Origin: Lyophyllum atratum | Lineage: Eukaryota > Basidiomycota > Agaricomycetes > Agaricales > Lyophyllaceae | Direction: 5' to 3' | DNA length: 64,000 nucleotides | Assembly (NCBI GenBank): GCA_014905825.1 | Contig: JACGCN010000025.1 | Coordinates: 434,001-498,000, forward strand | Part shown: piece after piece, positions 10,350 through 22,752 of the stretch | Position numbering within the stretch: position 1 is the stretch's first letter | Layout: every line of letters starts with the position of its first letter | Made by a program: the position numbers and the translations under genes | Notes under the pieces: generated by a model | What the model was told of the DNA's origin: nothing | What the model saw: only the letters and a program-made list of their open reading frames with translations | The model's database searches: none

Positions 10350-13300
10350 CTACACGAAGGTGATGACAGGTCGCTGAGTGACGCTATTATTCAAGGTGGA
10401 CCCGTCCATCATCGGTATCTCCTCGACGTCCCCAGCCTGGGTATTGATTTTAGGAAGCGTCCTAGATTTATGGTATGTTACTAGCTCGCTTGGCAAAAGG
10501 ACTGCGCGATCAACAGCCACAGGTAACCCTCGATGACGTCCACGTATCCTGGTGCCGAAAGTAAATGAAAAGCGCCGAGACAGAGATAGAGATATGTAGC
10601 TCACATGATGATAATAATGACGATTTTTGATAAGGGCCTCATCCTCCCCACGAGAGAGTAATTGTCCTACACGAAAAAGTCGTTGAAAAGGACCCATAAG
10701 ACGTGATAAGAAAGTACTGACGTCAGGGAATCCAAGACTCATTCCAACGCCAGCAAAGGCCGAGACCAGTTCGAAAATGAGAGGAAACATGCTGAAATAC
10801 GGCTTGTCTGGGTTCATGATGTTGCCGCGTTCTATGATGGCTACAGCGAAGATACCCCACACGAGCCACCATATATCTAACCAGTCAGGGCGCCGAATAA
10901 GTGGATGGATGGGGAATTAACATGGCTCTACATACCAATAGAAATCTGCTGGCGCAAATGCCAGCCGAGATAGCGACCCACGCCCTCGCGCAGCTCAAGT
11001 GCTCCAAGGTTATCTTGCAGTTCGCCCTCTTCTGATTCGAAGATACCAAGGGATTGTTCCTCGTACCTGGATTGAACCGAATGAGAAATCATGCGGTTTG
11101 GAGACTTGATAAACTTACACGTTAGTTGCCCTGATACACATCGCTACCTATAAAATAAATATCAGAAACTATGGTTCCGAACTGGCGAACCAGGGGGCGA
11201 CTAACAGGATAAACCTATAAGTAGAGACACATTAGAAAGGGCAAATATTGAGCATCGGAGAACTGACCGCAATATACATCAGGACGATGTAGAGGAATCT
11301 GTAATAATAGGGTCATTTGGCGTCATCGTAGGGAAGGAAATGATAGTTACTGCACAGCGGGCGCGAGCGCTCCAATGACGACAATGGTGAGTCCGGATGC
11401 GCGGACGGCGATACCTTGAAACAGTCCCACGACGACTCGTGCTCCCATGGGTAGTTGTGTCAGAACAGGAAGACCTAGATCTGTAAGCGAGGTTCAGTCG
11501 TAAGCTAAGACTCGAGGTCGAGAAGTAAACTGACTAAGGATCCCAAATGCCGACCATTCTACTGCGCTGTTCAATTCAGAGTGTCGTTTAGTGATGTGTA
11601 ACATCGGTGGTAAGTAGAGATGTACCTCAGGCAACATAGAACGATACATAAAAACCACGTTTGAGCGCTAGGGAATCTTTAACGGTTTGAGTGTTGATAG
11701 ATAGAAAGTCGATGGATAAGAAGCACATACAGGTATAGATAGCATCTGTGAGAACACATGTTAGTGCCACAGGGTCATTTACATGAAAATAAGCGCGTGC
11801 CTTCGAGGATGCTCTAGGAGAAACCTCAACGTTTGGTCCAACTCGGAGTCCTTTGCTGTAAACAGCGATCCTAACCATCTAGAAGCATTTGAGTGGCTTG
11901 TCTGAGTAGGGACACGTCTTACACGCACATAATAAAGCGCAAGCTGATGCAGAATTGTCAGTGATTGGTAATAGGTTGAGGAAATGGACTAACATTATAG
12001 GCTGTGCATGATTGCCTGCTAGAAGGGTGAACATGATTCCAACTAGGCCATGGTGTTTAGAATACGAATCATGTAGAACAGATGAAAGAATTCACAAATC
12101 ATGGGGTATGCCTCTTGGAAGGGAAGCATTGCTCTGTCACAGTTACGTCGGAAACCGAACTGAGATGTGTTGAAGATTTCTTACGTATCGACCAAGTCAA
12201 GACCCGTGCCAGAGTAGGCTGACATGGTTAGGAATAGGGCGAACCTAAAGCACAAGTAAATCTAGCATAATACTAAGGCTGAATAACATCCTGAACGTAC
12301 CACGGTTTTGATACAAGACGCGGTTGTGCCTCGAAGACATGATCATACTTCTTTGTAGATGCTAACCATGGCGCAAAGATAAGGAACGAGATCAACTGCA
12401 CAACAACAAAATACTGTGACAAAATAAAGAGTTAAATCAACCTGCTCCGTGCATCACGACCGAGGCACTCACGATGGGTATGAGATAGCAAAGCAGGTTC
12501 ACAGCACGGTACTCCACACCACCAATCTCCTCCAGTTCCGTCTCGGACAGGGTCTCAGTGCGGAAATTGGAGTTCCTGCCGCTTCTGATGCTGCTTCCGT
12601 TCATGTCAAGCGTCGTCGTAGACGGCAGAGTCATCGACCGCTCCAGTTTGCGATACGTCGAAGGAGCCAAGCGTTTGACGATTTTCTGGATAACCTGGAA
12701 CGGTCCAGGGAAACCGCCAAATCCCTGGTATTTCTCCTCGACCCCGGGGAGACGTGAGGTAAAGGGTCCGTGCTGCATGCTCGTCAGTGTCATCCCCCGT
12801 TTCCGAAGGGATTGGGACGGATCTGAAATAGGATGGTCGGAACTGCTGATAGGAAGTCAGAGCCTAAATAGTAAAGCCTTACCTTGAAAAGTCAAGACGC
12901 GTCGTTGGCGAATGCTATCCATAGATACGGGACTCCTAGCTTCTTGCCAGGGATTGTATTGAGAGATGGAAGAGTCAGTAGGAAGATCGACGTCTAGGCT
13001 CTTCGGCGAGGAAGAAACAACTCCTCTGTCAAAGAAAGGATAACCATCTGAGGGGGGCTCTTTTTCAATCTGTGGGTCGGTATTAGATACAGTGGCTTTT
13101 CGAGATGGGTGCGGGGTTGATTTTGGTGTTGGACCGGTGATCTCTATGTCGGGACCTGCGCCCATTTGTTGGCTGTGTCTGCGGAGGTCCCGAGGTGATG
13201 AAATGCCGCCTGCGATTGCAATCTCTTGCCGTGTGGGTAGTCGTCGGTTCCAATATACATAAGTGCACTTGGTTCGAATGTAATACCTGCTGCACGTCAG

Positions 13301-13744
13301 GAAAACATCCAGCATCGAATAATTGACGCCTCACCGCCGAGTGAGCACCATGATCCAAGAAACGGTGGTTTGAGTGCCCTGACAGGTAAGTTATCTTCCC
13401 TGTGCAGGTCAAGGTGAAAGTCAACTCACGAATGCCATTAGAAGCCACAGTTGAACTTGTTGAAATGGTGTGAGGGTTGACAGGTTGCGTGTCGCGAGAC
13501 CAGTGCCAGTCATTGCCGAGTAGCAGAGGAATAACGAATCAAGGAATTTGATCTTGAAGCGGCCGTTACACGCGTAGAAAATTCCGGACATGACAAGTGG
13601 GATGAGCACGAACGCGGTGAGATGGAGCCGGAAGAATGTACACTGTTGGTATACCCATTCCCAACCTCGAGGGCTCTCCGTCACCTGTGGATTTGGAGGA
13701 TTGGGTTTCGTGTCAGGTTTCTCCTCATCGAATGGCAAGGCCAT
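10350..13744 (-). CDS. TRK1: Trk-type potassium transporter
   Basis: This is a high-affinity K+ uptake system of the plasma membrane (Trk/Ktr/HKT superfamily, four membrane-pore-membrane units). Visible pieces in order: MALPFDEEK start; FFRLHLTAFVLIPLVMSGIF membrane helix; first pore SAMTGTGLATRNLSTLTPFQ; GTQTTVSWIMVLTRR; a long hydrophilic loop with the phospho-rich linker; VVQLISFLIFAPWLASTKK; second pore TMSAYSGTGLDLVD; third GLFQGIAVRASGLTIVV; fourth VSAFAGVGMSLGFP. The C-terminus RGRHRGLPVAVDRAVLLPSE is typical of fungal Trk. Exons are many (ten or more introns) and only some edges are certain. At 10556-10611 a plausible GT..AG pair of 56 bp would shift the frame, whereas leaving it in keeps the frame, so that intron is not called. 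It is divergent from the ADAM gene. Confidence 0.88.
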
Positions 13745-14498
13745 GGCCGAACGAGCTCCGTAGACGAGGCACAAGTGGCAAAGGGTGTAGCTGGACTAAA
13801 GGGTGCTGGTGAAGGAGTGTGGTGAGGTGTGGTGAGGACGTTGGCAAAATGGTTCCGCCTCCAGGAGTGTTTATTTAAAGACCGGTCTATTTAAATGACT
13901 GAATTAGTAGCCGAACACAAGGCCGTGGTCACCTCGATCGCGAGGCCATGGCCACCTCCATGACTGGTGCACAGCGACCATTGTCGATTATTACTATTGT
14001 CCCTGCAGCTAGTCGGGTATTCCATTTCAGGAGTACATCGGGGTCAGTTATCACGACTGGGTTAAATGGTGCGTATATTGGTGAACTCTGTGTACGATGC
14101 AAGCTTGCAATTTTTTAGACTCTCTTCAAACACCCGATCCCCGCAGAAGATGCACTGTCCATGCGTTGCTTGGACCCGACGCGCTGGTTTGGCGCAGGCC
14201 CGGGCATCATGGCAGTGCTTGTTGTCTTGGCTGCGTATTACGTAAGAACGGCGATGAGCGCTGTATTGAACGGTGGCAAGGCTTGAGTTGAGGACTATCC
14301 AAGACTTTGTGTTCAGCTCTCTCTGACCCGGGTTACCAGGCCGTTCACTCTTTCTTTCCTCGTTTTCTCCATTTCCGCAGGTCTGTGTAAGGGGCTGCAT
14401 ACACAGCTATAGACTGACTAACGCCAAGCCCGGATATCCTCAAACATATACCTACCCACAACCAGGGCGGTCTTTTCTTAGTCTTTTCTTCCTCTACC
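13745..14498. promoter_or_regulatory. Divergent intergenic region, Trk / ADAM
   Basis: 754 bp separate the two start codons on opposite strands, so both promoters lie here. Two short repeats GTCTATTTAAAT and GTTTATTTAAAG near 13868-13895 are TATA-like for the minus-strand gene. No coding sequence is supported. Confidence 0.5.
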
Positions 14499-17400
14499 AT
14501 GAGGGCCTTCACTCGAATAATTTCGCTGGTCGTTATCCTTGTGTTCTCATGGTCCCCAGGATATGTGCATGGTAACGTCTTGTTCGGTCCCTGATCTCCT
14601 TCTCACAATCTCATATGATGATGTAGCTCATAGCGCCCCCGCCAGACCCTTGAAGCGTTTTGTCTACCCTTCCACGCTTGCTCTTGAAATTCTACCTAGA
14701 CAGGCTCCGCAATCCTCTTCCAGCCTACCGTTCAGCAAGCGTCTAGCACCTCCTGCAAATACCCTTCGCCATGATGATACTTTCCGCCTCACGATATCTG
14801 CTTTCGACGAAACTTATTACTTGCACTTACGCCCCAACGATAACCTCATACATCCTGCAGCGCGCGTTAATTACTATTCCACCGACCCCTCTGGTCATTC
14901 CTACGTGACCCACTCAGAGCCCCTGCTTCGTGAATCTGTCAAAGCCTACTGGGGCGAGGTAATCGCTGCCGCCCATACCGATGACCGCATGCGAGAAGAT
15001 GCCGCGGGCGCCGTTCCCATGCCCCATCCATCCGAACTCGGATGGGTACGCATCATGGTCCACTACCAGGGCGATATGGAACGAGGCATCCCGCCCGAGT
15101 TCGAGGGCGCTTTCTCTGTTCATGGGATCACTCACCACATCATGACCAAAGACAACTATCTCCGCACTAAGAACGAGCTTGACCCCGACGTCTCTCAACC
15201 CTTGGACGATGCTGACTCTTCCCTCATCATCTGGCGGGAGTCCGACGTTATGACTGCGGAGGAAGAACGTGTTGCCAAGAGGGAAATTGCGCAGTCTGAC
15301 CATCAGGCCCCCGCACGATCATGTGGCCATGACCGACTGAGATACAACACAGATCCTTTGCAGAATCCCATCCTACAGAAGCCTTTCATTTCCGAGTCCT
15401 GGTTCAACAATCCTTTGGGTCTCTTCCAGAATGAGACCAAGCAGCGTAGGGATGATGTTAGCAATGGAAATGGAGGAATGGGAACAAAGTCAGTTTGATT
15501 TGACTTCAACGTCGAATGGTTTGCCTCATATACCTTAATCTAGCTTCATCAACAATATTGGTTCCCCTGACGGTTGCCCACTAACGCAGAAAGTGGTAAG
15601 TTTGAAGACGAACCGTCCCGCGTTCGAACGTCTCTTACTTCCCACAGCTCTTTATGGGTGTAGCTGCAGATTGTAACTATGTCTCTAAATATGGTGCGCA
15701 AGACAATGCCACCAGACAGATCTTGACGACCTGGAACTCTGCCAGCGCTCTTTACAAGGTTCGGGACTACCACTCCCCTTCTGCCTTATGTCATCCTGAC
15801 CCAATATCACTAGTCCACCTTCAACGTCAGCCTCGGTATCATCGAGGTTCAGGTACAAGGTCCAAGGTAGCTTTCCACCCCTTTTCTGCATTTTCAGCAT
15901 CTGAGAAATATTTCAGCTGTCCAGCAGCTACAGATCCAGCCATTCCATGGAACATTCCCTGCAGTGGTGCAGAGCTGGATGCACGTTTATCGCTGTTCTC
16001 ACAATGGAGGGGGGATAAAGGCGATGACGGTGTCGGCCTTTGGCATCTGATGAGCGGATGTCCTACTGGTTCCGAAGTTGGCATTGCATGGCTAGCTACC
16101 TTGTACGTTACCGTCCACGAGCTTCATCAATTTCCGCTCAATTCTAGATAGATGCCAGCAAGAGGCGACGGGAAATGCCCCATCGGTCGTATCCGGCGCG
16201 GCCGTATCAACAGCAGGTCGTACGGAATGGCAGGTCGTCGCACATGAAATTGGCCACAATTTTGGCGCGATCGTACGTGATTTCACACTTCATTGTTTCC
16301 AAGTCCTAATACGGCGTCCTCCCAATGAATAGCACGATGTAAGTTCCAAGCTGCTTCTGCCATGGTTCTCCTCTCATACGTTCACCAGTGCGCAGAAGGG
16401 TGCAATTCAGCCGATGCGTGTTGTCCATTGAGTGGCACTGGAACATGCGATGCCAAGGCTCAGTTCATCATGAGCCCAGTCGCTCAGCCTGGAGAAAAAA
16501 TATTCTCTCCCTGCAGTCTCGGGAACATCTGTCAGCTGACCTCCTATTGGCCCATGGTCTCTATTAACAGTACACTCTGTAGGTTCGGTGATGAAAGGCG
16601 TCGCAGGCGGACGCACCAACACCACATGTCTGGTTGACCCAGACCCAACACGGCAAACAATCTCGCTCCAGATGTGCGGTAACGGGATTGTCGAGAAGGG
16701 CGAGGATTGCGACCCCGGGAAGGGCGTGAACTCCACCTGTTGTGATACAGAGACATGCAAGTTCAAAAATAACGCCGTTTGTGACCCGGAGAGCAGCCCG
16801 TGCTGCAACGCCCAGTGTTCCTTCGCACCGGCTACGCAGATCTGCCGGCCGTCCAGAGATGCTAGCTGCGACTCGGCGGAAATGTGCACAGGCAATTCAT
16901 CTTCGTGCCCGGCGGATGTAGTTACGCCTAATGGTATTTATCGATGCCTCCATGTTGCCCTGAAAATCGGCGAAACTCACGTGTTGACTTCTTAATCAGG
17001 TCAGAGCTGTGGGAGTGGTGATCTTAAATGTGCCAGTGGGCAGTGCACTTCAATTGCTCGTACGTAGCATATCGCGAAATGCTGGAATACCCGCTTGAAA
17101 CCCATAACCTGACACAATGTTTTTATAGTTCAATGCCAGACAATCGGTGCGTCGATGGGGCTCAAGCAGGCCTGCCCCAATCGCAACGACAATAGCTGCC
17201 AGGTTTCTTGCCAGGACCCCAAAAGATCCAATCAGTGCATACTTCTAACATCCCTCCTTATCGATGGCTCAACCTGTGGTGCGCATAATTGATTGTCTCC
17301 ACTTAATACATCCTTTCTCACCTCGGTTGCCCTTTTCCGATACAGGCTACGGAGGGACTTGCGCGGCCGGCAAGTGCCAAGCAGCTAGCTTCCTCGACAC

Positions 17401-17975
17401 AGCAAAGGTAATCACATTCACATCGCGATGTCCACGTCTGATCTATGCTGACTTGACCCTAAAAATAAACTAGGCGTGGTATACCCAGAATCTGCAGATT
17501 GCTATACCCGTGACCATCGTCGCCGGGCTCATTACACTTCTTATTCTATGGGGAATTGCTAGAGGTCGGTTTCATTTGCTCTTGTAACGCGCCGCCCTGA
17601 CGGTTTTATTTCTCTCTTTTCCCATCGCATAAAGCTATCGCGCGGTGTTGTGGATACCGTAAACCAGCCGCAGTTAGTCGGACTACAGACCCAGCACTTG
17701 CTAGGGCCCAGCACCAACGGATCGAAAGCTACGACAGGAATGGCGGCTATCCCACAGCGCCACCAACCTTCCTGCCTCCCGGGACGCCTTCGTTCTTACA
17801 GCCAGCGAAGTATACTTTCCAATCGCATTCTATTCCTTCATATCCTGATGTGCCTAGCACTTCCTACAGCCGTGTACCCCCTGAACAGCAATACCCGCAA
17901 TACCCGCAAGGTGGTGGAGGACATGGTAATACCCGCAGGAACTGGGTGGACGAGTCTACCTACAACGGCCGTTGA
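14499..17975 (+). CDS. ADAM-family zinc metalloprotease with disintegrin domain
   Basis: The protein is a secreted or type I membrane metalloprotease. The start MRAFTRIISLVVILVFSW is a signal peptide. A long prodomain (14640-15490) is followed by the reprolysin domain, whose zinc site VVAHEIGHNFGAI (HExxHxxGxxH when joined to the HD of the next exon) spans an intron near 16270. Cys-rich and disintegrin parts follow: QCAEGCNSADACCPLSG, MCGNGIVEKGEDCDPG, CCDTETCKFKNNAVC. A membrane helix IAIPVTIVAGLITLLILWGI near 17500 leads to a cytosolic tail rich in Pro, Tyr and Gly ending YNGR. More than ten short introns interrupt it. Fungal relatives include S. pombe Mde10 (spore wall) and Aspergillus ADM proteins; the substrate is unknown. 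Confidence 0.9.
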
Positions 17976-19919
17976 CAGAATTTTTGGAATCGTCGCTTTC
18001 ATCGTTCACGCAGCATATGTATATCTGGATTGGCATTCGTCGTGTTTGGTTTATTTAATGATTTGTACTACGGACTTCACATATACTATCCATGCATTAC
18101 ATCTTAGACAATCTGCTTGGGCATGAAAAATAGGGTGACGCTTCCGGAGGATAATCGGTGACTCTGTTCTGGAGAGCCTAACTCGGGATGATCTGACACA
18201 GCTCCCGGCTTTGAGGATCTACTTACTTGAAGTAAACACTAAACCAACGATCGAAGGGCACTGTACCCTGATGCTCACAAGCTACTATCAGTAGGGAGCT
18301 GAGCTATATTTCTGTGTCGGCGAATACGAAGAGCCCTTAGGAATGATCGGCGTCAATCAATAGTCTATGGAACACCGGTGCCAATCACTCAGACTGGTCA
18401 AATTATTTGACAGTGCCTGCCTTCCTGATTGTCATGCCCTCATTTCCCTTCCCTCCCCAATCATCTTATAGCATTTTGATCATGTCGTTTCAGTAGTTTG
18501 AATGGGTTCATCCAGCAGCCTCCACGATCAGAAGCGCTCATTGGCCAAGAAAAAGCTGTGTGATCCTGATCCAGGGGATCACTGAGAACAGTTAGAAGGA
18601 ACACTCTAGCAGATCAGTCGTCGCAATTTGCGAGACTCCCGGCATAGCCTTCTCATAACGGACAGAGACTTGATAAGCATAGAGAACATTGCACTTGCAT
18701 ACTTAGAATGTTGGTGGCGGATTCGAAGGTCTTCTCTTGATCAGAGATCCAAGACCATCGTGAGTCGCTCATGTGCTGCTCCGCGCAGCAATTAACTTGT
18801 CTAGTGCAAGCCCTTGGCTCTGAGAGTTTGGCCATCGACTGACCGACAGCGACGCGACACGTCGAGGTTGGACGTACTTAGAACGGCCTATAAATAGCCC
18901 TGCCAAGAACAAGATACAGAAGCTATCGATGATCAGGAGGGTGGGAGGGACGGAAGCCCACAATGCCAAAGTCACAGCAGCCGCGTGAGCGTAGATCCTC
19001 GTCTGCTCGATAGTGGGTGGCATGGGAGAAGTACTGCACAATCCAGTAATATGGAAGCAGTTCCTGATTCCGATTTCACTGCTTCGTCTTCTTTGCCTAC
19101 GCAGGCAAGTGGCGTGGTCTTGCCTGAGGGGTTTGGGCTATATGATAGGACATGGGAACTGTGCATGATGGCTTCTGCGATCGCGCAGTATCGTTCCATA
19201 CATAGCTATCATCATAAGGGTGCCCAGAACTGTTGGGACGCTCATATCCCCGACTCTGGGTGCTGCTCCTCTGCATGTCCGATCAGAATGCAATGCCTTC
19301 CAGGCTCTATGCACATCAGTGTGGGTCAGGGCTGGGGGTGGCCCGAAAGCAGTGGAGGATGTCTTAAAGGGCATGGTTTGGGCATGGTCGGCCCAGGGGT
19401 TTGGCCAATTTGGACGCCGGACGTCAGATCGTGATCTTAGTTCCAAGACTGAGATTATGATTGCGCACATGGGTGACGCCTCAAGGGGGTCCAGGGGGCG
19501 GTTCGGGTCTGAGAGAATGTATATTGGGGGTTGCCGCAGGGCGAATGAGCGTTAAAGCCGCAACCTTATTTCATTCGTGGATGGAGTTAACTTACATCTG
19601 GGCGATATGATGTGATCCTGGCGATAGGAACTTGCCATCCAGGTTCAGCACAGCACTTGATCAGCTGGGAGGTGACCGGTGGAAGGCGACGTGCGAATTT
19701 GGCGTCAAGTCGATATGACCAGAAATGCTGATTGGATCAGGATCGCGACATGTTATAGGAGAGTTAGCTTGGTGACTAGGCGAAATTTGTACAGACGTTC
19801 CCGAGCAACTGAATCTAGATAGAGTCCACGGGAGAGCAGAACAGCCACACCTGATATTCTTAGATATCCTCTGGTACCAAGTAAATGTCAACTGAATTGA
19901 AAAGGCGTTCACAACGTGG
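17976..19919. other. 1.9 kb with no firm gene; possible membrane-protein remnant
   Basis: On the minus strand around 19041-18870 a frame codes VTLALWASVPPTLLIIDSFC and a second hydrophobic run ending GLFIGRSK, followed by a good donor (gtacgt) and a possible next exon beginning SMAKLSEPRACTRQ. This could be a decayed or unrecognised membrane protein, but I could not assemble a start, a continuous model or a family match. The remainder shows nothing. Confidence 0.3.
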
Positions 19920-21086
19920 CTACGTATCCGCTTTCGGCCGTTTCTCCAGGATGCCATCGACAATGCCGAAATTCATAGCTTCCTGCGCTGATTATTCGGT
20001 CAGTACACACCGTTCTCACTGGAAAGATATATGAAAAGGAAGAATAGACACACCGGTCATATAGTAGTCTCGTTCTAGCGCTCTCTCTGCAAGCAACCAA
20101 GCCCGACTCAGTCGTCAATTCTCAGATGCAAGTGCCGTAAGGACGTACCAAATCGTGCGAGCCCATCGGCCTCATTCTCGCCTTCGTTGGAACAATGCCG
20201 CTGGTATATACCGGTGAGAAGCTGCCTTACACGGAGGATCTCCCTGGCGTGTATGGCGATATCGGACGCTTGCCCCGACGCACCACCGGAAGGTTCTGTG
20301 ACATACCCGGTCATGGTTGTCAGTGCCATTGACATGAGAATGTGGTAGTGTTAACACATGGAGCTTACGGTGAATCATGATACTGGCATTTGGAAGACAG
20401 TGTCGTTTTCCTTTTTCACCACCCGCGAGAAGTACTGATCCCATGGACGCGGCAAGTCCTAGACCGTAGGTGTGAATCGGGGAAGAAACATACTACACGA
20501 ACAGAAGTCAGTGGCTGAACAGGTGTCCTCGTGATAATGTGTTGTCCACCTGCATCTGAGGAGTTCAGGTTTTCTCTGCATAACATGGGATATTATTCGG
20601 AACTTACTGTGTCATAAATTGCCAGACCGGCGGTCACACTTCCACCCGGCGAATTAATGTAGAGATGGATAGGTTTTGACGTCTCCTCCGCTTCCAAAAA
20701 GAGAAGCTGAGCGACAATCAAGGTAGAGTCTGTGTCACGTATCTGTGTAAGACAGGTGAGGCGGACGTCGACCTATTGAGTGGGGTACAAACGTACTGGA
20801 CCATGGAGCATGATAACGCGTTCGCGAAGGAGTCGCGAGAAAATGTCGTACGAACGTTCACCCCTACCCTACCAGCTAAACATGAGAGATATCCAGCATG
20901 ACGTGCTCAAAAGATGTTCACAGTTTGTTCGATGACTATGGGCACGAGATTTGCGGACGGTGGGGTGGCCCATTGATCTTGAATTTCTTGCAGAGACTGG
21001 CCCGCTAGTGGGTGAAAACGACGCTTTTGCAGACGCACAGCAGACGTGCGTATTGAGGGGGCGACGGAGCGGAGGAGAGAGGCCAT
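19920..21086 (-). CDS. CLPP: Mitochondrial ClpP protease subunit
   Basis: This is the serine peptidase core of ClpXP, acting in the mitochondrial matrix. The start [20 protein letters not shown] is a basic, Ser-rich targeting peptide followed by LVPIVIEQT, the usual beginning of mature ClpP (LIPIVIEQT). Further exons give [40 protein letters not shown], the nucleophile motif [19 protein letters not shown], the His motif [30 protein letters not shown] and, last, [20 protein letters not shown] with the catalytic-Asp region. Ser and His are present. At least five introns are present; the last splice (codon GCG from g + cg) ends the gene at TAG 19922-19920. It shares a 117-bp divergent promoter with the Brl1 gene. 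Confidence 0.93.
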
Positions 21087-21203
21087 TTTGTGATGGTACT
21101 CGCAAGAGCACGTTTTTGAAATTAGCCGACGCGTCAACAAACCCAACTTTTGCCGGGCCATTCCTGGCCACACGCCGCCACCACCGCCCACCCTGCGCTC
21201 ACC
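21087..21203. promoter_or_regulatory. 117-bp bidirectional promoter, ClpP / Brl1
   Basis: The two start codons face away from each other with only 117 bp between them, so transcription of both genes must start here or in overlapping leaders. The stretch contains CCGCCACCACCGCCCACCC, a C-rich tract. Confidence 0.6.
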
Positions 21204-22752
21204 ATGTCGCGCAACACTAGAGGCACAGAGGCCCCCATGGACTACGAGTGGACAAATCGCACCCCAATAAAACCTTCCTGGTCACAGCCATCCCTAGCAG
21301 ACGACCAAGCCACCCCCCGAAAACGTATGTGTTTGCCATTCCCGACCCTCGATTTATCTTAGTAGCTCTCCTCAAGGACCGCACGACGCCCTCAAGCCTA
21401 CCCCGACACCCTTTGGAACGCCCCAAACACCCTTCTTCGGGTCCAATCAAAACGTGCCGTTTATCTTCAACCAGAACACGACGCCTCGAACTCCCAACCC
21501 CCCTCCATGGCAGCCACCACCTTTCTTTTCGCCCGACAAAGCATTTCCCAACCCGCCAGAGCCCACCGATATAGACATGTCCGAGCTAAGCCCGAATAAA
21601 GGAGAGGAGCAACCAACCATGGACGGCAGGCGGGCTGTTGCAGTGGGGGGCATGCGACGCGTCCACAAGCAACGACAGAAGGCGCGCAGTATGCAATCGT
21701 TCAGGGAGCAGGAACCGGTTGAGTACGATGAAGGGGACGTCTTCGATATTGACGAAGAGGATGATGGAGCCGTCGTGCAGAACACATCGAATCACTACAC
21801 ACTCAACATGCCTGCAGCGCCGCCACCTCAGTCTGACCTGCCTTACATTTTATTGGGGTACGCTTTCATTCCGAACGCGTCGCGCGAGAAACACGATCAA
21901 GCACTAACCAAACGAATTTCTAGATACCTGCAATTTCTATTTAACTTATCACTCATCCTGCTATTCCTGTACGTGGTCGTGCAGTTCATCCTTACCGTCC
22001 AACGGGACGTGGAACAACGCATATCAGAATATTCCATGGGCAAGTCACACCTTCTCATACACACCCTCCCCGAGCCACACTAACTGCTACCCCTCGACTC
22101 TTCTCGAACCGTCGTATCCGCATTTGCTTGCTCCACCAGACATAGTCCAAGACATCGCCATCTGTGCCTTGCAATACAAAACGAACCTCTGCGCGACGAA
22201 CGCCATACCCGCAATGGCACAGCAATGTGGCAACTGGGAGACCTGCATGAACCGCGATCCAGCGATCGTCGGCCGCGCCAAAGTCGGTGCCGAGCTGATC
22301 GCAGAGGTAGTAAACGGCTTCGTCGAGCCAATCAGCTGGAAAGCCCTGGTGAGGCGTCTTCCTTCCTCCTTCGCCCAAGACCCAAGCACTGATCACCTGC
22401 CCTCCTCCTTGCTTCTACCTTATCTCTACCCCTGCAGGCCTTCACGTTAACCTCCCTGTCATTCCTGACAGTCTTCATCAACTCGCTGCTATCCCTATTC
22501 CGCTCACGGCAGCACCACGCTATCCCCGGTGCCCCGACTCACCCGCACCCGCTCCAGCCGCAGCCCTCCTTCCCCGGCCCCGGCCCCAGCCCCTACCCCC
22601 CACATTTTGGCGGCTATCTCTCACCCGCGGCGACGCCAAGCTGGGGCCGCACAGGCTCGCGCAGCAGACTCGGCCCGGATGCGAACGAGGATCTACAGAC
22701 GCCGACAAGGAGACGTCGGCTCGAAGGGGGTGCCTCTGTGAAAGTGAAGTAG
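21204..22752 (+). CDS. BRL1: Brl1/Brr6-like nuclear envelope protein
   Basis: Brl1/Brr6 proteins act at the inner nuclear membrane in nuclear pore assembly and lipid balance. The N-terminal third is Pro/Asn-rich and natively disordered. The conserved domain starts PYILLGYAFIPNASREK and has two membrane helices (LFNLSLILLFLYVVVQFIL and LTSLSFLTVFINSLLSLF) flanking a lumenal segment with four cysteines: CALQYKTNLC, then QQCGNWETCM, and DPAIVGRAKVGAELIAEVVN. This is the disulfide signature of the family. The C-tail is Pro/Arg-rich and ends VKVK. Intron 22040-22139 (100 bp) only keeps frame if its donor is GC (atgg|gcaagt), joining SEYSM to DIVQDI. It is convergent with the Yap1-like gene. Confidence 0.9.

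Noticed and set aside
10556..10611. GT..AG intron in the last Trk exon
   Set aside because: Removing 56 bp shifts the frame to a stop before the conserved RGRHRGLPVAVDRA; the uninterrupted frame is better.
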